64,000 bases of DNA, taken from positions 1,054,001-1,118,000 of the forward strand of contig CAWDQE010000014.1 of assembly GCA_963804375.1 (NCBI GenBank), written 5' to 3'. Each line of letters begins with the position of its first letter. Position 1 is the stretch's first letter. Below are positions 57,411 to 64,000 of the stretch, piece after piece. The notes beneath the pieces were generated by a model. That model was not told the origin of the DNA and searched no databases. It was given only the letters and a program-made list of their open reading frames with translations. The translations under genes were made by a program, and so were the position numbers. This DNA is from JANXQG01 sp963804375 (lineage in GTDB: Bacteria; Planctomycetota; Planctomycetia; Pirellulales; Thermoguttaceae).

Positions 57411-58109
57411 ATGGGCTTCCTAAAGAAGTTTTTCCGAAATGTATTCCGTGAAGGCTCGATGCCGGTTGGCACCAGCAGCTTCGAACGCCTCAGCGAAGAG
57501 GAATTAGAAGCTCATTTGGGGGTCGCCCGCTACGGCAACTTCCTGCTGACCGACGCCGTGCGGCCGTCTTACGATTTGCAAGTGGTTCCTACCCAGGGCT
57601 ACCGCCACGACGCCTATCGCGACGAGCAAAGCCGCACGAACGTGCCCGTGCTCATGGCAGCCTTGTCTGCCGAGCGACTCTTCGAAACCTTCATGGACCT
57701 TCTCGATCCGTTAGGGGGGGTCGTCGACGTGGTCCTGGAGACCAGCCACACCGGCGACGAGCGGGGGCACACCGATCTTTATCGCGAGCACATCGACACC
57801 CCCGTGCTCAAGAGCATCCTCTGGGAATACGAAGACTTATTAGTCAACGACGGTTGTACCGGTCTTGCCGTGCTCAACCCGGGCATTCCCCAGGAGATCC
57901 AGTTCGACGAGCACAAGTTGCTGATTGTTTACGGCAATCGGCTGGATGATTTCGAGTCGATCTATCGTGATCATCAGGTCCGCTGCGACGACAAGTTGAA
58001 GTTCATTACCGAAGCGGAGCATGTCCACTCTTCCAGCGACCGCTACGCCCAGCAGTTTGACGAGTTGAAGACACGCCTCGGCATGGACTGTGGCTACGGG
58101 GATTATTGA
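57411..58109 (+). CDS. Conserved protein of unknown function
   Basis: I do not recognise this 232-residue protein. The start is the ATG at 57411; an upstream TTG is possible. It begins with a basic helix (MGFLKKFFRNVFREG), then is acidic throughout: DLYREHIDTPVLKSILWEYEDLLVNDG, DEHKLLIVYG, and a tail HSSSDRYAQQFDELKTRLG. It has no membrane segment or catalytic motif. Codon use looks normal. It has no evident operon partner. Confidence 0.7.
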   Translation: MGFLKKFFRNVFREGSMPVGTSSFERLSEEELEAHLGVARYGNFLLTDAVRPSYDLQVVPTQGYRHDAYRDEQSRTNVPVLMAALSAERLFETFMDLLDPLGGVVDVVLETSHTGDERGHTDLYREHIDTPVLKSILWEYEDLLVNDGCTGLAVLNPGIPQEIQFDEHKLLIVYGNRLDDFESIYRDHQVRCDDKLKFITEAEHVHSSSDRYAQQFDELKTRLGMDCGYGDY

Positions 58110-58181
58110 AAGAAAGGATGAAGGATGAAGGATGAATAAAGAAGGCGCACTATAGGGATTCCGCCTTCATCCTTCATCCTT

Positions 58182-58237
58182 CCGCCTTCATCCTTCCGCC
58201 TTCATCCTTCCGCCTTCATCCTTCCGCCTTCATCCTT
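58182..58237. repeat. 14-bp tandem repeat, four perfect units
   Basis: CCGCCTTCATCCTT at 58182, 58196, 58210 and 58224, with an imperfect unit at 58161. An inverted relative (GGATGAAGGATGAAGGATGAA) lies at about 58115-58136. The repeat falls between two convergent genes and may form a hairpin with it. Confidence 0.8.
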
Positions 58238-58239
58238 TC

Positions 58240-59493
58240 TTACTCCAACCCTTCGACCAGCACATCGCCCAGCGGCGGCAGGTCGGCCACAGTGCCGCTA
58301 TAGATCGCCTGCTCGTACTGGTCGGCGGCATCCAACAGGCAATCGACCACTTCCTGGCAGCGGACAGCCACGTCGTTCACTTCCCACAGGTCGTCGGGCT
58401 TGGCGTAAAGTTCGGGCGGTTCCGCTTTGCGCAGATACCAGGCCGGCGTGCGGATCGCCCGTTCCTGCCCCGCTCCGGCCACGACCAGTCGATCGCGGGG
58501 GTACCCGGTACCCCGGGTCCCGACCGGCTCCTCGCGCACCAGCGGCATCAGGGAAGCGCCCGTCGCTGACGGCGGCGCGCCGGCAATTCGCCAGTAGTCC
58601 AGCAAGGTGGCCCATAGGTCGGAAGGCTCGACCAAGGCCTGGCTGCGGGCGGTGGCGCCCAGGCGATCGGGAAATCGCCAGAGCAGCGGCACGTGGACCA
58701 ACTCGCCGTACAGGGCCTCGTCGCACGGCCCCAAGCGCAGGTGCTCGCCCATCGGGAAACCTCGCGCGGCCGTCAGCGCCAGCAACGTCTTGTGGGCGGC
58801 CGGATGGTCTTCGAGCACTTCCAGGAATCCGCCCAGGCAAGTATCCAACAGCGCGATCTGCCCGGCGTAGGCTTGCGTGTAGACCAGCAGTTCGTCCGGG
58901 TCGAAACCGGCTTGCAGCATGCGGTCGGGCACGTCGGCCGTGGCCAGCAGGGGCGGATCACTTTCGTCCCAATAACGTTCGCGGCACTCCGGCGGCGCGT
59001 CCCACGTCGTGCCCAGGCTGCCGAGGTGGCACCAGAGGAAAAAGGGCCGCTTGGCCGTTTGCACCCAATCGATGATCTGCAAGAAGCAGCGGGCAAGGTG
59101 CGTTTCTTCATAGGCCCCTTCGGCCGCCATCTGCGACTGCCAGGGGGGGTCGATCTGGATGCAATCGTCGAACTCGATGGCCAGCGGATGCTCGATCAGG
59201 GTGCGTTCGTCGGTCAAGAGCGTACAGTTCACGCCGGCTTCGCGGAGCATGGCCGGCAGCGTGGGCCGATCGGGCACCATGTACCCATGGTCGACGGCCG
59301 GGGCCAGGGCGTGCCAACCTTGCCAGAAGGAACGATACAAAGGCCCCAGTCGCGGCGAATCGACCAGCATCTGGTCAAAAACGAACAACTCGGCCGCCAG
59401 GCGATCGAAGGCCGGCGTTTCGATCCACGTATTGCCGTAGCTGCCCAGGAATGCCGAATGCAGACGATCGAGGACCAGGCAGATTGCGTTCAC
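58240..59493 (-). CDS. Sulfatase-fold protein without the catalytic cysteine
   Basis: A protein of about 417 residues of the alkaline phosphatase/sulfatase superfamily from a GTG at 59493; the start is uncertain. It has ICLVLDRLHSAFLGSYGN (LxLDxLR type), a late LWATLLDYWRIAG region and a sulfatase-like core. The position where CxPSR is expected reads DSPRLGPLYRS, so the formylglycine cysteine is missing. It is either a non-catalytic relative or a phosphatase-like enzyme. A 14-base dispersed repeat is read in frame at 59277 (DHGYMVP). Confidence 0.72.
   Translation of the reverse strand: MNAICLVLDRLHSAFLGSYGNTWIETPAFDRLAAELFVFDQMLVDSPRLGPLYRSFWQGWHALAPAVDHGYMVPDRPTLPAMLREAGVNCTLLTDERTLIEHPLAIEFDDCIQIDPPWQSQMAAEGAYEETHLARCFLQIIDWVQTAKRPFFLWCHLGSLGTTWDAPPECRERYWDESDPPLLATADVPDRMLQAGFDPDELLVYTQAYAGQIALLDTCLGGFLEVLEDHPAAHKTLLALTAARGFPMGEHLRLGPCDEALYGELVHVPLLWRFPDRLGATARSQALVEPSDLWATLLDYWRIAGAPPSATGASLMPLVREEPVGTRGTGYPRDRLVVAGAGQERAIRTPAWYLRKAEPPELYAKPDDLWEVNDVAVRCQEVVDCLLDAADQYEQAIYSGTVADLPPLGDVLVEGLE
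59277..59290 (+). repeat. 14-base dispersed repeat inside the sulfatase-like gene
   Basis: CCATGTACCCATGG, read on the minus strand as HGYMV. It is the third exact copy in the window. Confidence 0.65.
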
Positions 59494-59593
59494 AAGCGAC
59501 AGATCACAAGAAATCAGGGAGGAAACAACCCGAGATTGTAGTCGGTCGTTGCGCGATAAGCCAGGGGCGAGCAGGCCGGCCAAGAAGCGGGTA

Positions 59594-59623
59594 CGCCGGG
59601 CTGTTCGCAAGAACAGCCCGGCG
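59594..59623. terminator. Strong GC hairpin downstream of the barrel fragment
   Basis: Thirteen-base arms, CGCCGGGCTGTTC-GCAA-GAACAGCCCGGCG, starting 38 bases past the minus-strand stop at 59661. A GNRA-type loop (GCAA) and no T-run. It may stop or stabilise the transcript. Confidence 0.45.
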
Positions 59624-59660
59624 CTTTCGCGCGGCACTTGCGTTGATTCATCCGGGAAGC

Positions 59661-60260
59661 TTAGAACTGCAACTCGACGCGGCCCACGAAACCGTCGAAA
59701 GTCAGCGTGTTGCTCATGCCGGTGAAATTGCTGGATTGCACCGCGCCGATGAACTGGTCGGTGCGGACGACGTTGAACCAGCCGCTGAACGAATAGCCGG
59801 CCGTGAGCCGCAACTTGTCGTTCCAGAGCGACAAGCCGGTGCCCAGCTCGGCGTCGAGGATCGGCACCACGCGGTCGACCGAATCGCCGGTACCGACCTG
59901 GGGACCGTAGAGGCCGCTGGTCTGCGTGTAGTTGCAGCGGAAGGTGCCAGCCACGGCGCTAGCCACCGCGCGGCCGTAGAACACGAGCCCAATCGGGGTG
60001 CGGCGCTCGCCTTCGAAGCCGATGCGGAGGCCGCCGCCTTCGAAGTTGAGCTGGGAGTGAATGTCTTGCACATCCGACGCAACACGGACGCCGCCCGGAG
60101 AGGTGCCGACAACATCCAACCGCTGATCGAGCGAGACGTACCGCATGCCGGCCAACAGACTTAGACGTTTACAGTTCTGGTTCTCGTAGGTCCAGCGGAA
60201 ATCAACGTCGGCCAGGCTACCCATTGGAAGGATGTATCTCGCATAAGAACCGAAAATCAA
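59661..60260 (-). pseudogene. C-terminal fragment of a BBP7-like outer-membrane barrel
   Basis: A fragment of 199 residues rich in alternating strands, ending in Phe (FVGRVELQF) as outer-membrane barrels do. Patterns such as LLAGMRYVSLDQRLDV and LRLTAGYSFSGWFNVV fit the planctomycete BBP7 family. The N-terminal half and signal peptide are missing, and an IS66-family element starts about 200 bases upstream, so insertion probably cut the gene. Translation from the ATG at 60260 is doubtful. Confidence 0.55.
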
Positions 60261-60456
60261 AAAACCAATCCAGGAAGTGTAAGCAGTAGAGGTACATAGA
60301 TTAGTCTTGTGTCGTACATAAATGAATGATTTTCTATCGCTTCACGATACTTCCAACTAAAAAAGGTGAATGCGATCAGGATTGCGAGAACAATGCAAAC
60401 AAGTCCCAGCAGGGCGAGCGGTCAGCAGCACCATGTCCGGCCGGGGGGCCGGGGCG

Positions 60457-62220
60457 TCAGGGGGAGCGGCGGGCGGCCAGACGGCGCCGGGCGGCTTCGA
60501 GCTGCTTCCGCTCGGCCTTGTCCCGACGCTCTTCCACCCGGTACTGTCGGACCGCCTCCGGATGGCTTTGCTTCCAGACATCCGGCAGCAGCCGGTGGTA
60601 ATCGGTGCAGCCCGCCAGCAACTGGTCCAGCACGTCCTTGAGATAGGTCCGGACGTCCAGGTCGTGCCGCCGCGCACTGCTCACAAGCGTCATCATCCGC
60701 GCGCTCTGCTCGCCTCCCGCCATGCTGCAGACGAACAGCCACGCCTTGCGGCCCATCGCCACCTGCTTCATCAACTGCTCGACCAGATTGTTGTCGATCG
60801 GGATGCGGCCGTCCCGCACGTAGACGTTGAGCTCCTTCCAGTGGTTGCGGATGTACCGCAACGCCTCCGCGAAGTCGCTCTTGGGCAACACGTCCTGCAA
60901 GGGCCTGGTGTCCAGCCAACCGCGGATCGCCTCCAGCACCACCGTCGATTCCCGCTCGCGCAGCGTCTGACGGTCTTGCCAGGAAAGGTCCTTCCCGCGG
61001 GTCTCGATGTCGTACAACGCCTGGATCATGCCCAGCAGCACTTCGCATTCCTTGGGGTACGTCTCGGCCTCCACCACCTTGCGCCGCGCGTGCGACCAGC
61101 AGGCGGAGAACGTCAAGCGGTCGTCGCTGTGAATCACGACGCTCAAGTTGCCCGAGAAGCAATCTCCTTGCACAGTGCAGCGGCTGTTGCGGAAGAAGTC
61201 GTCCGGCCCGTCGCGGTGCCGCGATACGCGGAAGTCGAAGATGTTGTACGGCGCCGAGTAGAGCCCCATGTAGCCCCACATCTTCGCCAGCAGACTCGAG
61301 TCGCCCTTGGCCCGCGTCTCGGCGATCTTCTCCGCCAGACGCAGGCTCTTCGCATCGCCGGGAACGGCCAGCGGCGGATCCCTCGGCAGGAGCATGCGGC
61401 AACTGGTGTCGTCGATGCCGACGCCCACGTCCTGCTGCACCAGGCGAGTCATGTACACCACCAGCGGCATGGTCACGAAATCAACCTGGCCCACCAGGTT
61501 CAGCAGCGTCGAGCGGCTGGGCGTCCAGCCGCTGCTGGCGAAGAGGTCCTGGTGCCGGTAGATCGGCAGGTGTTGGAACCACTTGGCATCGACTACCGCC
61601 GCGGCCACACTGGTGTCGTAACGGTCGCCTTCCACCAGCGAAGTCGGACGCGGCGGAGAGGCGATGCCGCAGTCGGGATGGCCCTCGCAGGCAAACTTCG
61701 GATACAGCTTGGCCAGTACGTACAGCTTCGGCGGTTCGTAGATCAGCGTCTCGGTCTTGTCATAGCCGATCACTTTCCGCTCGCCGTGCGTCGCGCAATT
61801 CTTTAACGTCTCATCCGCTTCGACGATCTCTTCTCTTCGCGGCAGATGCGCGGGCAGCGATTCGTCCCGCTTCTTCCTGGCGGCGGTCCGTTTGACCGTG
61901 TAGGTCTGCACGATCGTGGCGGCCTGGGCCTCCGCTTCTGCCCGGGCCGCCTGGAACTCCTCGCTGTTCTCGAAGGGCAGAATGGCCTGGTTCTCGGCCG
62001 GGAGGATCCGTTTCTCGCTGCGATGGCCGTTGACGAGATGGCTCAAGAGCTTCCGCATCTTCTCCATCTCGGTCGTGAGCTCTTCGAGATTCCCGGCCTG
62101 CGATGCGATCGTTGCCTCAAGCGAAGCAATGGTTGCCTCAAGCGAAGCGATCGTCGCCGCCTGCCTTTGCAGCGACGCATGGCAATTCTCGATATCGTGG
62201 GGAAGCTCGCTGATCGTCAT
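60457..62220 (-). CDS. tnpC: IS66 transposase TnpC
   Basis: A 587-residue IS66 transposase. Coiled coil with a repeated ATIASLE at about residues 20-45, then VNGHRSEKR, a zinc-binding segment (CEGHPDCGIASPP), DDTSCRM, and the DDE region ending with NNLVEQLMKQVAMGRKAWLF and the CSMAGGEQSARM motif. Length and motifs fit an intact transposase. The start is the ATG at 62220. Confidence 0.93.
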   Translation of the reverse strand: MTISELPHDIENCHASLQRQAATIASLEATIASLEATIASQAGNLEELTTEMEKMRKLLSHLVNGHRSEKRILPAENQAILPFENSEEFQAARAEAEAQAATIVQTYTVKRTAARKKRDESLPAHLPRREEIVEADETLKNCATHGERKVIGYDKTETLIYEPPKLYVLAKLYPKFACEGHPDCGIASPPRPTSLVEGDRYDTSVAAAVVDAKWFQHLPIYRHQDLFASSGWTPSRSTLLNLVGQVDFVTMPLVVYMTRLVQQDVGVGIDDTSCRMLLPRDPPLAVPGDAKSLRLAEKIAETRAKGDSSLLAKMWGYMGLYSAPYNIFDFRVSRHRDGPDDFFRNSRCTVQGDCFSGNLSVVIHSDDRLTFSACWSHARRKVVEAETYPKECEVLLGMIQALYDIETRGKDLSWQDRQTLRERESTVVLEAIRGWLDTRPLQDVLPKSDFAEALRYIRNHWKELNVYVRDGRIPIDNNLVEQLMKQVAMGRKAWLFVCSMAGGEQSARMMTLVSSARRHDLDVRTYLKDVLDQLLAGCTDYHRLLPDVWKQSHPEAVRQYRVEERRDKAERKQLEAARRRLAARRSP

Positions 62221-62322
62221 GGAATCAATGATACCATGATCGTCCGCAAGCACAAGAGCATATCCATGCAAATCGGAATAATTCCGAAACTATTTGTCAC
62301 GACGCGATCGGCAGGCGCTCGT

Positions 62323-62724
62323 TTACGCACCAACCGGCTGCGGGCTTCTGCGACTGGCCGCCTCCGGCGCGTCGCGCGGCCGGCGTTTCACGCTCGTCAG
62401 TTCGATCCCCGAGAGCAACAGCGCCAGATCGGTGGCGTCGATCTCCAACTGCGCGGCCTCCGGCGGACACCGCGGTCTCTGGAAGGTGCCGCGTTCCAAC
62501 CGCTTCATCCAGATCGCCATGCCGTCCCGATCCCAGTGGATCAGCTTGATCCGATCCCGGCGGCGGTTGAGAAACACGAACACGTCGCCGGCACGGATGT
62601 CGCGGCGGAATTCCGACTGTACGATCGCGTGCAGCCCGTCAAAGCTCTTCCGCATGTCGGCCGGCTTGGCATAGAGGTAGATCTTGGTCTGTCCCAAGGG
62701 AGACAGCAGCGTGGAGGAGAGCAC
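62323..62724 (-). CDS. tnpB: IS66 accessory protein TnpB
   Basis: A 133-residue IS66 Orf2 protein from a GTG at 62724 with GCGGAG upstream. Motifs: KIYLYAKPADMRKSFDGLHAIV, FVFLNRRRDRIKLIHWDRDGMAIW and KRLERGTF, all typical. It is required together with TnpA and TnpC for transposition. Confidence 0.92.
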   Translation of the reverse strand: MLSSTLLSPLGQTKIYLYAKPADMRKSFDGLHAIVQSEFRRDIRAGDVFVFLNRRRDRIKLIHWDRDGMAIWMKRLERGTFQRPRCPPEAAQLEIDATDLALLLSGIELTSVKRRPRDAPEAASRRSPQPVGA

Positions 62725-62740
62725 GGCCGTGATTCTCCGC

Positions 62741-63127
62741 TTACGCCCTGACGACCACTTCCTGGAACGCCCCGCCGCGCTGCTCGCCGGCCTTGGCAAA
62801 GCAGTTGGCGAGGCAACGGATTGCCTCCAGGCAGTCCGCCGGAACCCAGACCTCCATGCCGGTCTTCCAACGGAAACGCACCACGGCTTGCCGCCCGTGG
62901 CGGGCTGTTGTGGGCGTGGCCGAAGCGCGGCCGGCCGGCAACGCTTGTTCGCTGCGTGGTGGCACTGTGGCCGAGGCCGGTCTCAATCGCTTGGCCCAAT
63001 AGTAAAAATTGTTCGTCGACACCCGCTCTCGCTCGCAGAACCGGGCCACAGAAAGGCCGCTGGAACGATATCTTGCAAACCTCGCCTGCCACGCCCGTCG
63101 TTTCTCTGCATCCCCTGAACCCGTCAT
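62741..63127 (-). CDS. tnpA: IS66 accessory protein TnpA
   Basis: A 128-residue Orf1 protein with a helix-turn-helix (RYRSSGLSVARFCERERVSTNNFYYWAKRLR) and the family C-terminus MEVWVPADCLEAIRCLA. It precedes tnpB by 16 bases. No sign of frame damage. Confidence 0.9.
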   Translation of the reverse strand: MTGSGDAEKRRAWQARFARYRSSGLSVARFCERERVSTNNFYYWAKRLRPASATVPPRSEQALPAGRASATPTTARHGRQAVVRFRWKTGMEVWVPADCLEAIRCLANCFAKAGEQRGGAFQEVVVRA

Positions 63128-63226
63128 GTTCCCACTCCCAAGTGTGAAAAAGGCGGGGCCGAACGTCGGTCCCCCTCAACACTACACCCGGAAACGCGCC
63201 CCTGCCGGGGAACTGGCGGATGGCAG

Positions 63227-63401
63227 TCACGTACGCTCACCCAGCAGGCGAGCCAACCAGTCCTTCTTAATCACAATGAGCATGAACTCTTTCGGATCTT
63301 GAAATCCTTTTGCTCGGAGATAGAGAGCAATGCCCAACAACGATGCAAAAAAAGATGGCTAGGGGCAACCATTGAGACAATGGACTAAGAAAAATAGACA
63401 T
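63227..63401 (-). pseudogene. Small membrane protein with a frameshift in an A7/T7 run
   Basis: From the ATG at 63401 the chain reads MSIFLSPLSQWLPLAIFF, then, after an A7 run at 63347-63353 (T7 on the coding strand), the frame that continues is ASLLGIALYLRAKGFQD to KKDWLARLLGERT and a stop at 63227. A total of about 57 residues with one hydrophobic helix. A homopolymer indel is the likely cause. The identity is unknown. Confidence 0.35.
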
Positions 63402-64000
63402 GATCTTTAAGACCTGTTGGATGGGCTATTGATAAAACCTGTCGCACCTATATTTCAACTATAAGCATAGCAGAACGGAGTGGGACTTGAAAGGGTAGGG
63501 TTGGTGGCGAACCTCTACCATAGCGGTTTATCGCAACGGCTGGATTTCCAATTGGCTTGAATCGCCTCCCAGGGGGCGGGGAATGGTTTGACGGGTGGAG
63601 TAGGAGGGGCGGGCAAACGATCAGTTCGCATTTCATACTTATCGGAAACTACCAATCACTCGGTAACCAAGATGTGCGATGTGACGCTCAAACGCAATTT
63701 CTGCTACGACAGCCAGTATCAGTATCAGGAAGGTCGTTACCCAGTGCTGCGGGCAATAGTTTGGGGCGGACCCGGGCGCTGGACAGTTTTTGGGTAAAGT
63801 TAAGGTGTGCTGTTTTGACTGAGACTAGCGGCCCGCGACACCCCTCCCAGGTGTCGCGCGGCCGCAAAGCCGCCAGTACCTTTTGTTCTGCTAAAAGACT
63901 CTCCAGCCTAAGTCGGCCGTAGGCCGAAATTTTAGCGCCGAAATTGTCGTTGTTTTTGTCGTCGATCGGCCCAGTACACGTCCCATGGATATTGGTTATC
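63402..64000. other. About 600 bp with no recognised gene
   Basis: No conserved protein is seen on either strand. A perfect 9-bp hairpin, CGCGACACC-N7-GGTGTCGCG, lies at 63835-63859. The rest may be upstream sequence of a gene beyond the window or remnants around the insertion sequence. Confidence 0.4.

Larger units (their letters stand above)
60457..63127 (-). mobile_element. IS66-family insertion sequence
   Basis: Three genes in the classical order tnpA-tnpB-tnpC on the minus strand, all full-length by eye. The outer inverted repeats were not recognised by eye, so the exact ends are unknown; the coordinates cover the coding part only. The element separates the barrel fragment from a small downstream ORF. 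Confidence 0.85.

Overview
The window most likely comes from a planctomycete, probably of the Pirellulales type. GC content is high. There is a DUF1559/STN-type protein, a BBP7-like outer-membrane barrel fragment, an Uma2 nuclease, orphan DUF433 genes, tandem amt/P-II pairs, and many short dispersed palindromes between and inside genes. No rRNA, tRNA or CRISPR array was found by eye.

Layout. Bases 1-1952 hold a gene tail, a CBS-pair protein, a bacteriohemerythrin and a PilZ-like protein. Bases 2104-12838 (minus strand) form one tight gene block encoding a ubiquitin-like conjugation and removal pathway: a RING-like protein, E1, E2 with an HPN...ICLG active site, a YbjN/chaperone-like protein, a 96-aa ubiquitin-like protein ending in Gly, a JAMM protease with a Cys-rich insert, an ARC/Mpa-like AAA+ ATPase, then a second PRTRC-like module (ubiquitin-like/E2-like fusion, JAMM protease, ThiF E1). 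Two unrecognised small genes and a SorC-type regulator lie upstream. Short homologous fragments of an ATP-grasp C-terminus lie at both ends of the block. This locus is the main candidate for an undescribed system.

Bases 14765-23739 (plus strand) hold a methyltransferase, three HgdB/double-cubane-type proteins (one frameshifted), their HgdC-type activator ATPase, a SelD-AhpD fusion and class II fumarase; the arrangement suggests low-potential anaerobic redox chemistry. Bases 23882-31854 hold a DUF1559/STN protein (frameshifted) and hisD, hisC and hisB, with a DUF433/PIN-like pair between hisD and hisC. Bases 32110-43161 hold an OPT transporter (frameshifted), orphan DUF433, Uma2, carA (frameshifted), a trypsin-like protease, a histone-deacetylase-family enzyme, an OmpA-like lipoprotein, and a large primase-helicase-nuclease fusion resembling TOTE conflict-system proteins. 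Then follow a DUF1778 antitoxin with a truncated partner, larE and recG.

Bases 47388-54180 form a nitrogen-sensing cluster: amt, P-II, amt, P-II, glnD. Bases 54676-59493 hold a PduO-type adenosyltransferase, a transglutaminase-like protein, an unknown protein and a sulfatase-fold protein without the catalytic cysteine. The right end has a BBP7-like barrel fragment beside an IS66-family element.

Five otherwise well-conserved genes, including carA and glnD, are each broken by one frameshift, and a sixth probable one lies in an A7 run. Indel errors in a draft assembly are a more likely cause than real gene decay.
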